64,000 nt of DNA from Phyto melanocephala. Taxonomy: Eukaryota > Arthropoda > Insecta > Diptera > Rhinophoridae. The stretch covers positions 44,506,275 through 44,570,274 of the forward strand of contig OW799233.1 of NCBI GenBank assembly GCA_941918925.1, read 5' to 3'. Shown here piece by piece: positions 22,484 through 33,433 of this stretch. Below the pieces are notes generated by a model that did not search any database, had not been told where the DNA came from, and saw only the letters and a list, made by a program, of their open reading frames with translations. How positions within the stretch are numbered: position 1 is the first letter of the stretch; every line of letters begins with the position of its first letter. Both the position numbers and the translations under genes were made by a program.

Positions 22484-23865
22484 ATGGGGATATTAGATAA
22501 AATTGCTGAAATTGAAAGAGAAATAGCCAGAACACAGAAAAACAAAGGTAAAGACAAAGAAAATTAAGGTGGCCATTTACAAGGTTATAATTTTATTTTT
22601 TCTTTACCTTTGCAGCCACTGAATATCATTTAGGTTTGTTAAAGGCTAAATTAGCTAAGTACCGTTCGCAATTGTTGGAACCTTCCAAAAAGGGAGAGAA
22701 AGGAGATGGTTTTGATGTGTTGAAGAGTGGCGATGCCCGAGTGGCGTTAATTGGTTTCCCGTCAGTGGGAAAGTCAACACTTTTGTCGACACTGACAAAA
22801 ACCGAATCGGAAGCGGCCAATTATGAGTTCACAACATTGACCTGTATTCCGGGTGTGATTGAGTATAAAGGTGCAAATATACAACTGTTGGATTTGCCGG
22901 GTATTATTGAAGGTGCTGCACAGGTAAATTTAGCCACGTGACTTGAGAATTGTTTGTTATTCAACATAACATTAAGGGCAGGCATATCAGCCTATTAAAT
23001 AAAATAAACAATGGTTCCAAAAAATAAACCTTTTAATTTTTTTTCATAAATATTCTGTTTCTTTTTAGGGTAAAGGTCGTGGTCGCCAAGTTATAGCTGT
23101 AGCGCGCACAGCCGATTTAGTGCTCATGATGTTGGACGCCACTAAACCTAATGTACATCGTGATTTACTGGAACGAGAATTGGAATCGGTGGGCATACGC
23201 TTAAATAAAAATAAACCAAATATCTACTTCAAACAAAAGAAAGGTGGCGGTTTAAGTTTTAATGCCACCTGTTCTCTAACCAGATGTAATGAAAAGATGG
23301 TACAAACTGTACTACACTCCTTTAAGATCTTTAATGCTGAAGTTTTGTTTCGTGAAGACTGTACTGTAGATGAGTTTATTGATGTCGTTACAGCTAATCG
23401 TGTCTATTTACCTTGCCTCTACGTTTATAATAAAATCGATCAGATTTCTATTGAAGAGGTAGATCGCTTGGCCAGACAACCACACTCAATAGTGGTTAGT
23501 TGTAATATGAAATTGAATTTAGATTACTTGTTAGAAGCTTTGTGGGATGCCTTGCAGCTTCTTAGAGTTTATACGAAAAAGCCAGGTGCTCCTCCAGATT
23601 TCGATGATGGTTTGATTTTGAGAAAGGTATTGTAGTATAAAGCAGTTTATGTAACTATAATTGATTTAAATAACTTAAATGAATATTACATATTATCTTT
23701 TAGGGTGTTTCTGTGGAACATGTGTGCCATGCTATCCACCGTACTTTAGCCGCCCAATTTAAGTATGCCTTAGTCTGGGGTACTTCCACTAAGTACTCGC
23801 CACAACGTGTAGGTATAAGTCATATAATGGCTGATGAAGATGTTATACAAGTTGTTAAAAAATGA
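22484..23865 (+). CDS. DRG2: DRG2, developmentally regulated GTP-binding protein 2
   Basis: Exons 22484-22547, 22616-22923, 23069-23626 and 23704-23865, all GT-AG, give 363 residues, close to the usual ~364. The N-terminus [20 protein letters not shown] and the phrase [20 protein letters not shown] match DRG2 rather than DRG1. The OBG-type GTPase shows the P-loop GFPSVGKS (about 68-75), DLPG (about 114-117) and NKID (about 245-248). The TGS domain follows to the end VIQVVKK. DRG2 acts in the cytoplasm with its partner DFRP2 (RWDD1) and is linked to translation and ribosomes. All key motifs are intact. The gene is convergent with Nup58. Confidence 0.96.
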
Positions 23866-24745
23866 TTAACAAATTCCTTTTGCATTATTCTTACTCTATT
23901 ATCACACACAACTAACATTTTATAAGTTATTATTATGATTAAAATCCATACTGCCTGTATTTTGTAGAACGTTAATTTGGTCTTTTAATAAGCTTGGTCT
24001 TTTTTGGAGAATTATTACTAAATATTAAAAACGGGCTACCACTATATTTTTCATTGTTTTGAAATTAAGGCTCGTTTTTGTTTTGTTTATCCTATCTTTA
24101 TATCTAAAAATATTTAAACTATATAAAACTCATGGAATAATAAATGATATTTAACTAAATAAATATGGTTCAACATAATATCTGAAAATGTATACATATT
24201 TGCTTTATTCAAAAGGTGTACTTCGTCGGATTTAAGAACGTTGTACATATTTTGTTGGTAATATACCTAATATTATTTTCTACAACACATAACGTCGTAT
24301 ATTTACATCAGATGGAAAATTTATCCGATTATCGTCTTCTAATATATTGAAGAGGATTTTTGCAACATTCAATTACTACGATAGATTATGAATTGGGCAA
24401 TTATATTGTATGTCTAGCAGTTGATACTTTTAGTACATAAATAAAATCAACATTTTCGTTTAAAAATACATATGAATCTAATTTTCGATTAAAGTAAAAG
24501 GTTTTTCCCATCTTTAGATTTGCTCGATTTTTTATAATTTTATTGAGAAAAAATATATATAAAGAGCTTTTCTTAGGGACAACTTTTGAAACTGCTGAAA
24601 ATCAATCTTTTACTAATTTAATACAAAACTAATTTTGGTTGTTAATTTTTTTTTTATTTTCAACGTTTTCCATCTTAATAATTTTTAATTTACATTAAAA
24701 AAAAATGTTCTAAATAATATACAAGAAGACGTTATATTTTCTCAT
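23866..24745. other. Shared 3' interval between DRG2 and Nup58
   Basis: An 880-bp AT-rich gap between convergent genes. Candidate polyadenylation signals for DRG2 are AATAAA at 24139-24144 and 24158-24163. For Nup58 on the minus strand they are at 24539-24544 and 24653-24658. No other gene is seen. Confidence 0.5.
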
Positions 24746-26164
24746 TCACTTTCCAGTTTGTGTTGTTTGTCCTTTTGAAGTCGATGAATTCGAAAAAGTT
24801 TTACCAAAATTACTTATAGCAGTAATATTTGAAAATGGTGTCGGTCCGGCTGTAATGCGTGTCGTGTCGACTTTTGCTTCAGGATTATCTAGTTGTGCAA
24901 AAACATTTGTGTTATCCCGCAAACGATATTTACGTAAATTAAGATATTGATCTTTCTGGGCTTCCACTTTCTGATGGATTTCATGTAAACGACCTGCCAG
25001 TGATATAAAACTTTCGTTGATTTGACGGAATCCACGTTTAAGATCTTCAGGTGAAACATTTTGGGGATTAGTTAAAGAGTGCATGTGACGTTCGGTCAGT
25101 GCGATTTGTTGTCGAAAATTTATAAGATCCTGTTCGTATTTGGCCACCAAATATTGAAAGAATTGAAAAGGAGCATTGTTTTCGAATTGCAAACCTACAG
25201 GGGTGTCTTGAGTGCGTTGGGCCATTTCCACAGACTGTATATTTTTAGAGGTTTCCTTACGTAGAAGTTTAATATGGTTGTAGTTGGCTTCTACGGAATT
25301 GGAAATTTCCTGCAAAGCCCATTGTAAATTCATGATTTCACCCGAAACATTGGTGAGCTTAGAAGTTGAAGTACGCCCTATATCCGATGACAAGGTCTTT
25401 TGACTTTTTATGTAAGTTTTTAGAGAATCTACCGTTTTGGCAATTTCTTCTGGTACTTGCGTTTCCTTGACTTTGATATCTTGTTTGCTGTCGCCGGATT
25501 TAGGCTTATTGGAGCTAACATCTAAGCCTCCTAAACCCACAAATGGTGCTGGAGCTGTGGCAGGAGCTGCAGAAGATGTTGCCAATGGCTTACCAAATAA
25601 ACCACCGGCAGCAGGTTGTCCGCCAAAGGTAGTTGTAGTGGTAGTTCCGAAGTTTATACTAGCTGAAGTTGTAGCTGCAGGTTTCATGAAAGAGAAGTTA
25701 GTTCCAAGTCCTCCTCCTAAGCCGCTACCCAAGCCTAGTGAGGGCGCTGCAGCAGCACTTGAGGTGGCAGCTGGCCCAGCAAAATTCAAGGTGGGAGCTG
25801 CTGTAGCAGCAGCTGTTTGCTGTGTGCCGAAACCAAAATTTGAAGTTCCGGGCGCGACAGGAGCTGCTGAAGACAGTGCACCAAAATTAAAAGAGGTACT
25901 ACCAAATGCTGGTGCGGCCGATGTGGCTGTAGAACCAAATCCAGGCGTAGCAGCTTGCTGTGTTCCTCCAAATGCTGGAACTGCTGTATTTGTGCCAAAT
26001 CCACCTGCTGCAGCTCCAAAGCCCGGTGTTTGTGTGGTGGTTCCGAAACCAGTTGTAGATGTTGCAGCCGTAGCTGCTTGTTTCGGCGCTCCAAATGAAA
26101 ATCCACTAGTTGCTTGAGGTTGAACAGGTGTACTCGTTGCTGCTCCAAAGGAAAAACCAGACAT
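24746..26164 (-). CDS. Nup58: Nucleoporin Nup58 (NUP58/NUP45 family)
   Basis: A single-exon frame of 472 residues from ATG 26162-26164. Residues 1 to about 215 are rich in FG-type repeats (SGFSFGA, TPGFGAAAGGFG, FNFGALSS, GGLFGKP) separated by Ala/Thr/Gln spacers. The rest is alpha-helical, with a predicted coiled-coil core covering VDSLKTYIKSQKTLSSDIGR through FRQINESFISLAGRLHEIHQ, then RKYRLRDNTNVF. The protein is expected in the Nup62-Nup58-Nup54 central-channel complex of the nuclear pore. The FG part forms the permeability barrier and the helices assemble the trimer. The start is supported by MSGFSFGA, typical of FG nucleoporins. A long opposite-strand frame (25437-26117) is a shadow of the low-complexity FG region. 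Confidence 0.92.
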   Translation of the reverse strand: MSGFSFGAATSTPVQPQATSGFSFGAPKQAATAATSTTGFGTTTQTPGFGAAAGGFGTNTAVPAFGGTQQAATPGFGSTATSAAPAFGSTSFNFGALSSAAPVAPGTSNFGFGTQQTAAATAAPTLNFAGPAATSSAAAAPSLGLGSGLGGGLGTNFSFMKPAATTSASINFGTTTTTTFGGQPAAGGLFGKPLATSSAAPATAPAPFVGLGGLDVSSNKPKSGDSKQDIKVKETQVPEEIAKTVDSLKTYIKSQKTLSSDIGRTSTSKLTNVSGEIMNLQWALQEISNSVEANYNHIKLLRKETSKNIQSVEMAQRTQDTPVGLQFENNAPFQFFQYLVAKYEQDLINFRQQIALTERHMHSLTNPQNVSPEDLKRGFRQINESFISLAGRLHEIHQKVEAQKDQYLNLRKYRLRDNTNVFAQLDNPEAKVDTTRITAGPTPFSNITAISNFGKTFSNSSTSKGQTTQTGK

Positions 26165-26884
26165 CTTACCACAGGTATATTATTTAGTGAGTTAAACTTA
26201 TAATTTTATATACAATTGATTTTAACAGTTTTATTAATTTAGTAAATTTAACCAAAAATACAATCCACACAAGCTGTTAAATTCTTTTTGCTTATTTTTA
26301 ACTTTTATTGACACTCAGCTGTCTGTTGTTGTTGGTGTGTGTAGTTTGATTTTCAATCGTTCACAATAGTGTTACCTTAATAAGATTTTGTAATCAATTA
26401 TTGTGAATGCAAAAATAGTTTAGAACACTGAAAGAATTTTAAGGTAGGAATTTTGGTTTTTTATGACAAATATATGTAAGAAAACATAGTTAAATCGTGC
26501 ACTGCAAAAAGTTCAGTAAGGTTCGACTCTTTGTATACGTTTTGATTAATATTAACATATATGGATATAACACATACATACTTAAATACATACATACATA
26601 CATAAATACATACATACATATATTGTTATGTAATCTGTGAAGCGTGGCATAAAACTTGAAATTTTTAAGGCGCGAAAAGTTTATAATGCATTAAAAACGC
26701 TGCCGCGTCAAAGCGTGTTATATACTTCAAGATTTTTAGTCTAGTTAGTAAATCCATATCAATTTTGAAACTGATTGTGTGAGCCTGCTTGTATGCAAAT
26801 ATAAAATTACTGGGATCCTATTATTTATTACTGGTGGGTTCAACCTATAATGATGTGGTTAAATTTAGGTGAAACGTGCTTATT
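26165..26884. other. Upstream of Nup58, with a TACA-type microsatellite
   Basis: It should contain the Nup58 5' UTR and promoter on the minus strand. A (CATA)n-like run covers about 26571-26621. Nothing else is recognised. Confidence 0.5.
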
Positions 26885-27105
26885 TGAACACTAACATGTC
26901 ATTGGAGATATAATTATTTAAAGAAACTATACTTCATTACAATAACTGCATAGAACGCATGCATATTAGGTGAAAAGAAACCGATGTTTCATGAGTGAAA
27001 TTTTGTTTGTTTACATAGATTGTTTAAGATTATTTGCATGCATATTTTGAAGCACATCATTAAAAACAAAAATTTTTAGATTTAGGGAGGCAACAAGAAT
27101 GCCTT
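26885..27105 (+). repeat. Diverged remote copy of part of the left-end array unit
   Basis: It keeps in order the landmarks of array units (compare 1862-2090): 'aacatgtcattggaga', 'actgcatagaa', 'gaaaagaaaccgatgtttcatgag', 'tgtttacat' and 'gggaggca'. Spacings are close but many substitutions separate it. It is in the same orientation as the array, 17 kb away, beyond three host genes. Confidence 0.7.
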
Positions 27106-28085
27106 TCTTGAATTTTTTACTTAGAAGTCATGTAAACTGTTATTCAAGGCGAATAAATCCACCTTTCTCTTATTCATATAGAGCTAGTTCAAAATTTTTT
27201 GGGTATATTTTACTTCGAAGGGAACAACTTCGCCATGTGTTGGGCGATTTTTGTAGTGTTTGTAGTTTTTCAAAAATGTCTCATTGACAAGGAGAATTTC
27301 AACTTTCAATTCGTGTAAAATCCTTTCTAGATGTGTAGCTGCTCTCTCAGTCTTTATGCCTTTAGATGCATAACATGAACACTTTGACTAAATGTTGTAT
27401 AAATCAATCAAACATATAAAAGCATCATTTCCAGCACTCGTAACTTATCGTATTTATTTTGGAATCTTTAAAGTGCATCGACAGCATCAAAAACTGTTTC
27501 CATCGACTTCTCATTAAAAATGTCATCTTTACTTTAATAACAAAAAATTTACTTTGTGTAATATCAGAGTACAGTATATTATTATTAGCCACGTGCAGAA
27601 ATTCGATGTTTCGTACCGGCCCTTTCATGCTGGCTGTAATACATTGACGAATCTCCTGAGATAGTGCAACGGGCTTGTTTGGTATAGTTTTAAGTGGTAG
27701 CATATTGTCAGAAAATTTCCCTATCTCTTATAAACCGCTTGTAGAATTATAAGTGACACTTTGTGTACAAGCTATCGTATCACGGTAACGATAATCAGGA
27801 ATTACATCTGAGAATCTGGAGTATTTAATTCCCTCAGGTTTTCCTCCTATGTACATACAACCCAAAAAAGGCCATCCATTACGAGCTCATGTCCTAAATT
27901 ATGTTCCAGAGCTCCCCCGAAATGTAGTCAGACACCCTAGTATAGAAGTTACGCTCTCAACCTAAAAATATTCTAGCACAATAAATACATAATCGCAGTG
28001 TTTTATACTACAACCAGTTTTAACAAAATTTATTGAGAGATTTATTAATTATAAATTTATTTTATACCTCTAATGTGTTAAAGTA
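27106..28085. other. Intergenic, no feature seen
   Basis: AT-rich DNA with short open frames lacking conserved features. Confidence 0.4.
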
Positions 28086-28618
28086 AAGGGTCCGCCAAAT
28101 AACTTTTTTTTGAAAATGTAGTTTCGGCTGTTTGGCACGTAGAGCCGTCCTGTTGAAACCAAATGTTGCCAATATCCTCCTATTCAATTCTCGTAAACAA
28201 AAATTCATTCAACATGGCCCGATAACGATCGCCATTGACTACGGCCACTCCTTGCTCATTTTCGAAGAAAAATGGCAGAATTATGCCTCTGGACCAAAAT
28301 CCGCGCCAAACAGTGACTCGTTTTGGGTGTATCGGCTTTTCAATGTATGCGTGCGGGTTTTCTGTGCTCCAAATGCGACAATTTTGCTTGTTTACATACC
28401 TGCTACCAAAATGAGCTTCATCTGAAAATATGGTTTTTTTGGCAAAATCGGCCAAAGTAATATCGCAATACTTTCCTGCGTTGCTCAAGCGTATACACAA
28501 CCATATTCGTTTAGCGGAAGGATAAAACTAAGTATCTTTCAAATCAGACATAAGCTAAGTGTTACCATTTAAGAAATAAGCACTAGTTGAAAAAAAAACG
28601 TTAGATGGCGACCCCTTT
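28086..28618 (-). mobile_element. Non-autonomous mariner-like element, copy 1
   Basis: It is bounded by inverted termini (AAGGGTCCGCCA at left, TGGCGACCCCTT at right) with TA at the left edge. The minus strand opens with the N-terminal codons VVYTLEQR, then jumps by deletion to the transposase core: TIFSDEAHFGSRYVNKQNCR, THGENPHAY-like text, VTVWRGFWSRG and VNGDRYRAML. The helix-turn-helix region and the last catalytic residue are missing. A homologous copy with the same junctions lies at 60088-60640. Confidence 0.8.
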
Positions 28619-30315
28619 CCTTATACGTACGTATGTATTAATTCTAGTTTTAGCTGCTTTGTACAAGGGACAATCTGCAAATTCATGATTACCAGCTGAA
28701 ACTTCACACACAACGTCTGTTACAGTTACTACTTAAATAGCACCGTGACCATACGTGCACTGTGTACGGCCTTTGCTGCCCTTGAGTGGTCTTCTCTATT
28801 AGACGGCAATATAACTAAAATATCTAATTTTTAAGATATCCGACTTTGACACTTGTTGGCGGTCGAACTCAATTATTAGCGTATCATCTGCACTTGATCT
28901 TTTTGTAGTGATTTCTTTAACACTTAACGGTTTTATATTTATATTTTTGTGATTTCAATAATAAACAACACTAATTAAATTTACTAAATGTAATTAAATG
29001 TTAATTTAATTTTTGATAAAAAAGGTCCATCATTATCCATCATAATAGCCAGGAGATGATGATGAGTTAAATAATGGAAATCTTTTTATCTTACATTACA
29101 ATAACATGGCTTACATTAATGTGATTTTGATGAAATTCTTAAATAATTAAAATGATACTTTGGTACGCATGAAGCTATAAACTCACAGTTTTCCTTTTAC
29201 CAATATTTAGGGGGTAAAATGAATTAAAAGCTCATAATAGCTAATGTTTTTTTTTTGTTTGTGTTAAATGGGTTATAACTAAATCATTAAATTATGACTA
29301 CTCTATGGCTGGGAATTATGAACTCTAGGCCAACTGACCATACTACTAATACGAGTCAATGGAAAGTCTATTTAAGGGTTATACTGCTAGATTTGCAATT
29401 AGGAAAACAAAATGAAACAAATCAAATTGTAATAAACATTTGGCAAATGTTTTATTACAACCAAAAACCAAATAAATTGTATTCAAGAAATCTAACTAAA
29501 TTATTTTTTGGGACAAACAAAGACCTAAGCTAAAACGAAAAGATTTGAATAAATGATAAAGTACAAATTAAATACACATGAGTAAATAAATAAATAAATT
29601 TGTAAAACATTTACTTTTTGTAAAGCAAACCCCTAAAAACATAACCTCAAAACCATTATTAATATTATTGTTCTCATTTGGTAGGGTGTGTTTCTACGAC
29701 AATTTTATCATTTTTATGAATAAGTATGTATAACGAAATAAACATATTTTCCAACTTTACTTAAAATACATTTACAGAATATTTAACACATACTTCGACT
29801 GATTATGTTATTGTCGATTATGGTATTGCTGCCAGCCATCACCCATACCTCTTTCACTATCGCAGTCTCCCACTCTTAGTATCTGTGTGTTAACAAACAT
29901 AACCTCATTTAAACGCTAAGCCTTTGGCGTTATTATTTTAGGTTTAACAAATTTGGCTAATCTCCAGAAAAACATATTCATATATCATTTGTACTTATAA
30001 AGAGAACGTAAAATAATTTTAAATTGAATTTTGGAAATGAAAACAAAGAAACTTTTAAAATGCAGTTATTTTTGAAGCGCCAAAAATTGAAAAGATAGAA
30101 TCTTTTTAACAGTACAACGAATTTAAAGTACACTTCATTAAAAATAAACAATAATATTTTTATATCAAACTGAAGTACCGAGGCAGAGTTAGAAGAGAGT
30201 TACGGCAGTAAGTCATACAGATTGTTAACAGCAAAGCTTAGTTGGAATACATAGCGCTGAAAATGATCCAAAGAGATATTATGTATGTATTGGAAAATTT
30301 AATTTTATTTAAAAC
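28619..30315. other. Intergenic, no gene seen
   Basis: AT-rich DNA. A short (AAAT)n tract near 29584-29602 could be a LINE tail but nothing upstream supports it. Confidence 0.4.
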
Positions 30316-30480
30316 AAGCCAAGCCCGTTGCGCGTTGCTACGCCCCTTAATAAATAAAAATGCATTCTGAATATTAATTGAATATCTAGTGCAAAGCTAA
30401 AAATTATGACTTTTTTATGGGCGTGGCATTGTCCACTTTTCTTATCACGAAACTGACACGTCTACATTAAAGCCAACTTC
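30316..30480 (-). mobile_element. Truncated Helitron-like repeat (3' end)
   Basis: GCCAAGCCCGTTGCGCGTTGC, TACGCCCCTTAAT and TGGGCGTGGCATTG match the 3' part of the elements at 33430 and 46702. Only about 165 bp remain. Confidence 0.7.
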
Positions 30481-30844
30481 TTAAATATAGTGGTAAAAGT
30501 TTCAAAAATTTAATGTAATATCCCAACAAAATAACACATTACAAAATAATGAGTTGGAAGTTATAGAAAAAAGTTCTTCACTACCTTTAATTTGGCATCA
30601 AAACCCATTATTTTAACACGGCGATGTCATTGGAGGCAAGTACTTACCACGCTCGACACGGATGGAAATCATGATACAATTGTACTTTTTATGGTACATT
30701 TTTGACCTTGCTGGTACCGTGGTACTACCGCGAGCTACTTGGTACGATTTTAAATTTTGTCCATGTTCTCTTTAATTTTGTTTGTGTGTGTTTAATTTTA
30801 TTCTGTCAGCTTCTGTGTTTTTGTTGCAATGCTGTTGTTAAAGC

Positions 30845-30958
30845 GAATTCATGTACCAGGTGGTGTCAAGTCTGCAACAACAAAATATGCCTAGTACACT
30901 ATTGTAAACTTCTTACAAAAATCACCTGTTAATTTGGCACCACCTGGTACATGAACTC
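30845..30958. repeat. 114-bp unit with 25-bp inverted ends
   Basis: Left arm TTCATGTACCAGGTGGTGTC (from 30848) is matched by right arm GGCACCACCTGGTACATGAA (to 30955) with one mismatch. About 64 bp lie between. It is a small MITE or stem-loop of unknown origin, and no target duplication is seen. Confidence 0.7.
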
Positions 30959-31013
30959 GACTTGGCTGTTGTTTTATGTATTTTATTTTACTTATGATTC
31001 GTAAGCATGTAAG

Positions 31014-32644
31014 GTGGACTTTCATAATAAAGTACTAAAATGGTTCCATAAGTTTACTCCACAAAAACTTATTATGGAAGAAACAAATTCAATAGTACCT
31101 CTTCTGGTGAAAATGTTTCCACACGAACAAACAAACTTTGAAGCAATAAATAATCAGTACAGAGCACTAGCCGATGTGATTGAACTTAGATCACACAAAG
31201 ATTCAAATATTTCCTATTTTTGGTCTTAAGTATCACAGATGAAAAATTAATTAAATGAGTTCATGTTCTCAGATATTTCAAGAATTGTAAGAGGTATTCT
31301 GTCTATTCCACATTCATCGGCCAACGTCGAACGAGATTTTTTTTTGTAAAACCTAATTAAAACAAAGAAAAAAAGACTACACACACGTACACAGAAAAAA
31401 ATATTCCATAAATTTTTTAAATTAATTGACTTTTTGACTTGTTTTTAAATTCCAATTAAAATTTTATTTAATTTAATTAATTTTTTTAATTGATATAAAA
31501 TATTTTCAAAAAACATGGAGATTTCTGTCAGTTGAAAAAATAAAAACTTTTATTTTAAATGACATTTTTTGAAAATTTGCTTTCGAAGGACAAATTTAAT
31601 ATGTGTTATCCAAGGAGCAGAATAATAAAAAATAGTGGACAATCTACAAGAGATAGTTCTGGTAGGTGCACACATACATATAATAAATATATCTTGTTTT
31701 AAATATAATAAATTGTTTCAGTTTCATTCTAGATGTGTCCAAAGCCAATATTTCTTATATTCTGGTATATTGCTCAAGATTCATATTTTAATAGGTATGT
31801 AAGTCAGTAGTAGTCTACACTCTGATCAAGCTTTTTTACCAGTAAATATTCCATTATGTCTAGGTTATTGATGCTACCAATTATTTTTTTGAATTTCAAC
31901 CAATCGAACGATGTAAACGTGGACCAAACTTCCCTATTACATGTAACATAGTGAACGTTAAAGTGATAGTTCTGTATAAACAATTTAAGTATTCATTTAT
32001 CTATTCCACAGATGACGGAGAATTGTTAATCAACTACGTGCGATTTGATTTGGCTAAAATTTCTCTTGTGGGGTTTTTAATGTCGTAGGTCTATGGAAAT
32101 ACGCTACAATCGACAAATGAATTTAAAACCAATCCGGCGCTTGACATGGCATAGTATATGTACTTGTGGAACCCTACATCTTATATAAAATTGTTAGTAT
32201 ATAAGTAATGAAATGTAATTAAAATTTATGTTAAGAACAAATATTGAAAAAATGAATTTTTTCTTTTTGGGTAAATTTATTAAAAACAGTTTCAATAATA
32301 TAAATTACTAATACAATAAATTCTTTATTTATATAAATCGCAAATTTCAATTATAGGCATGATTCAATTAATTAAAATCATTTTTAAAAATTAGAAACGT
32401 TTTAATTAATTTTTTAATACTGTTTTAATTGATATTTTGTCGCAATATTTTTTCAATTACAACTATTAATTTTTATTTAATTAATAGTATCATTTTGATG
32501 ATTGGAGCAAAATTAAACATTTTTTCAATTCGTAGTATTAATTTCGTAATTGAAATTCATATTTATTTTTTTCTGTGTATCTACGGTTTTAAATTTGATA
32601 CCAACATAAGATTTATTGAAGTCAACAAATTCTTGTTGCTTTAA
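31014..32644 (+). pseudogene. hAT transposase C-terminal fragment, split by a MITE
   Basis: Translated pieces include FHNKVLKWFHKFTP, MFPHEQTNFEAINNQYRAL and RIVRGILSIPHSSANVERDF. The last is the classic hAT dimerisation signature (PHSSANVER). The frame is broken by stops near 31227 and has one frame break near 31340. It is interrupted at 31390 by a TA-flanked element, after which (from 32578) it appears to continue to a stop at 32642-32644. No DDE core remains in the window. Confidence 0.75.
31390..32577. mobile_element. TA-flanked DNA transposon, family M copy A
   Basis: A 1188-bp element with short inverted termini CACAGAAAAAAATA / TATTTTTTTCTGTG flanked by TA on both sides (31388-31389 and 32578-32579), as for Tc1/mariner insertion. 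It lies inside the hAT relic. The interior shares blocks with copy B (36317-40024) but shows no transposase. Copy D is at 56491-58093. Confidence 0.8.
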
Positions 32645-33023
32645 TTTTAAAATAACAGAAAATTTAGTATCTAAAAGCATTTAAAAAATAAAACTTGTCA
32701 AATAACCGATCTCTACGTATGTACCTATTTACATTCATATTTAATATTTTTTATTGTATACTTCTGAATTTTTATCAACATTTTTGTTAAGTTTATATTT
32801 TTATTAATAAATATTAAAAAAATAGTACCGTCATGACCTAAAATGTACACTTTGTTTTCATACTTGGTACAAAATCATAAAGCCATTTTCCTTCCCTGAC
32901 GCTCGCTTACAAATGGAGACTTGTATAAGTGCTTCTTACGGTCGCCTTTAAATAGGGACTTAAATAAGTACTTACTGTTATAGCAGTGTATAACTTCTTA
33001 ATTTTAATAACCTAAATAACCCA
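32645..33023. other. Intergenic, no feature seen
   Basis: AT-rich spacer between the hAT relic and the Harbinger-like element. Confidence 0.4.
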
Positions 33024-33244
33024 TTATACCATAGACAGACGACAGCGTTAATTTGCATTAAAATCTCACTAATGCAAATTAAAATTTTGCTGTGACAGAC
33101 GACTGTTTCTGCATTTAGTAAAAATTGTAAATGCACTAGCAATCACAAATCTGAACATGTTTCTACAAGTTGGGATGGCAGAAGGACACTCTGAAATAAG
33201 AGAAAGGGAGTTGTGGAAATTCGTAGGTTTACTGCTATCTTTTC

Positions 33245-33433
33245 ATGGAGGTTATAATTCATACATACATATGTGGTATTTTTTTAAAGGACCGTAACAG
33301 CACTTTTTGGGAGAGTGACGTGCTTACGATGGACGATATCAGTATTAAGGAAAACTTTCGCCTAAACAGAAAGGCATTCCAAAAAATATGTATAAAATTT
33401 CAACATATCGAATCTATTTTTATTTTACACTAG
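33245..33433 (+). pseudogene. Harbinger-type transposase N-terminal remnant
   Basis: The readable part, DRNSTFWESDVLTMDDISIK then ENFRLNRKAFQKIC, fits the region before the DDE domain of PIF/Harbinger nucleases. The rest of the protein is missing, partly because of the Helitron-like insertion at 33430. Confidence 0.5.

Noticed and set aside
22484..23865. DRG1 (128up-type) identity for the GTPase
   Set aside because: The N-terminus, [19 protein letters not shown] region and length match DRG2 better than DRG1.
25437..26117. 226-codon + strand frame opposite Nup58
   Set aside because: It is the mirror of the Ala/Gly/Thr-rich FG region of Nup58; its Pro/Ala/Val-rich text has no domain.
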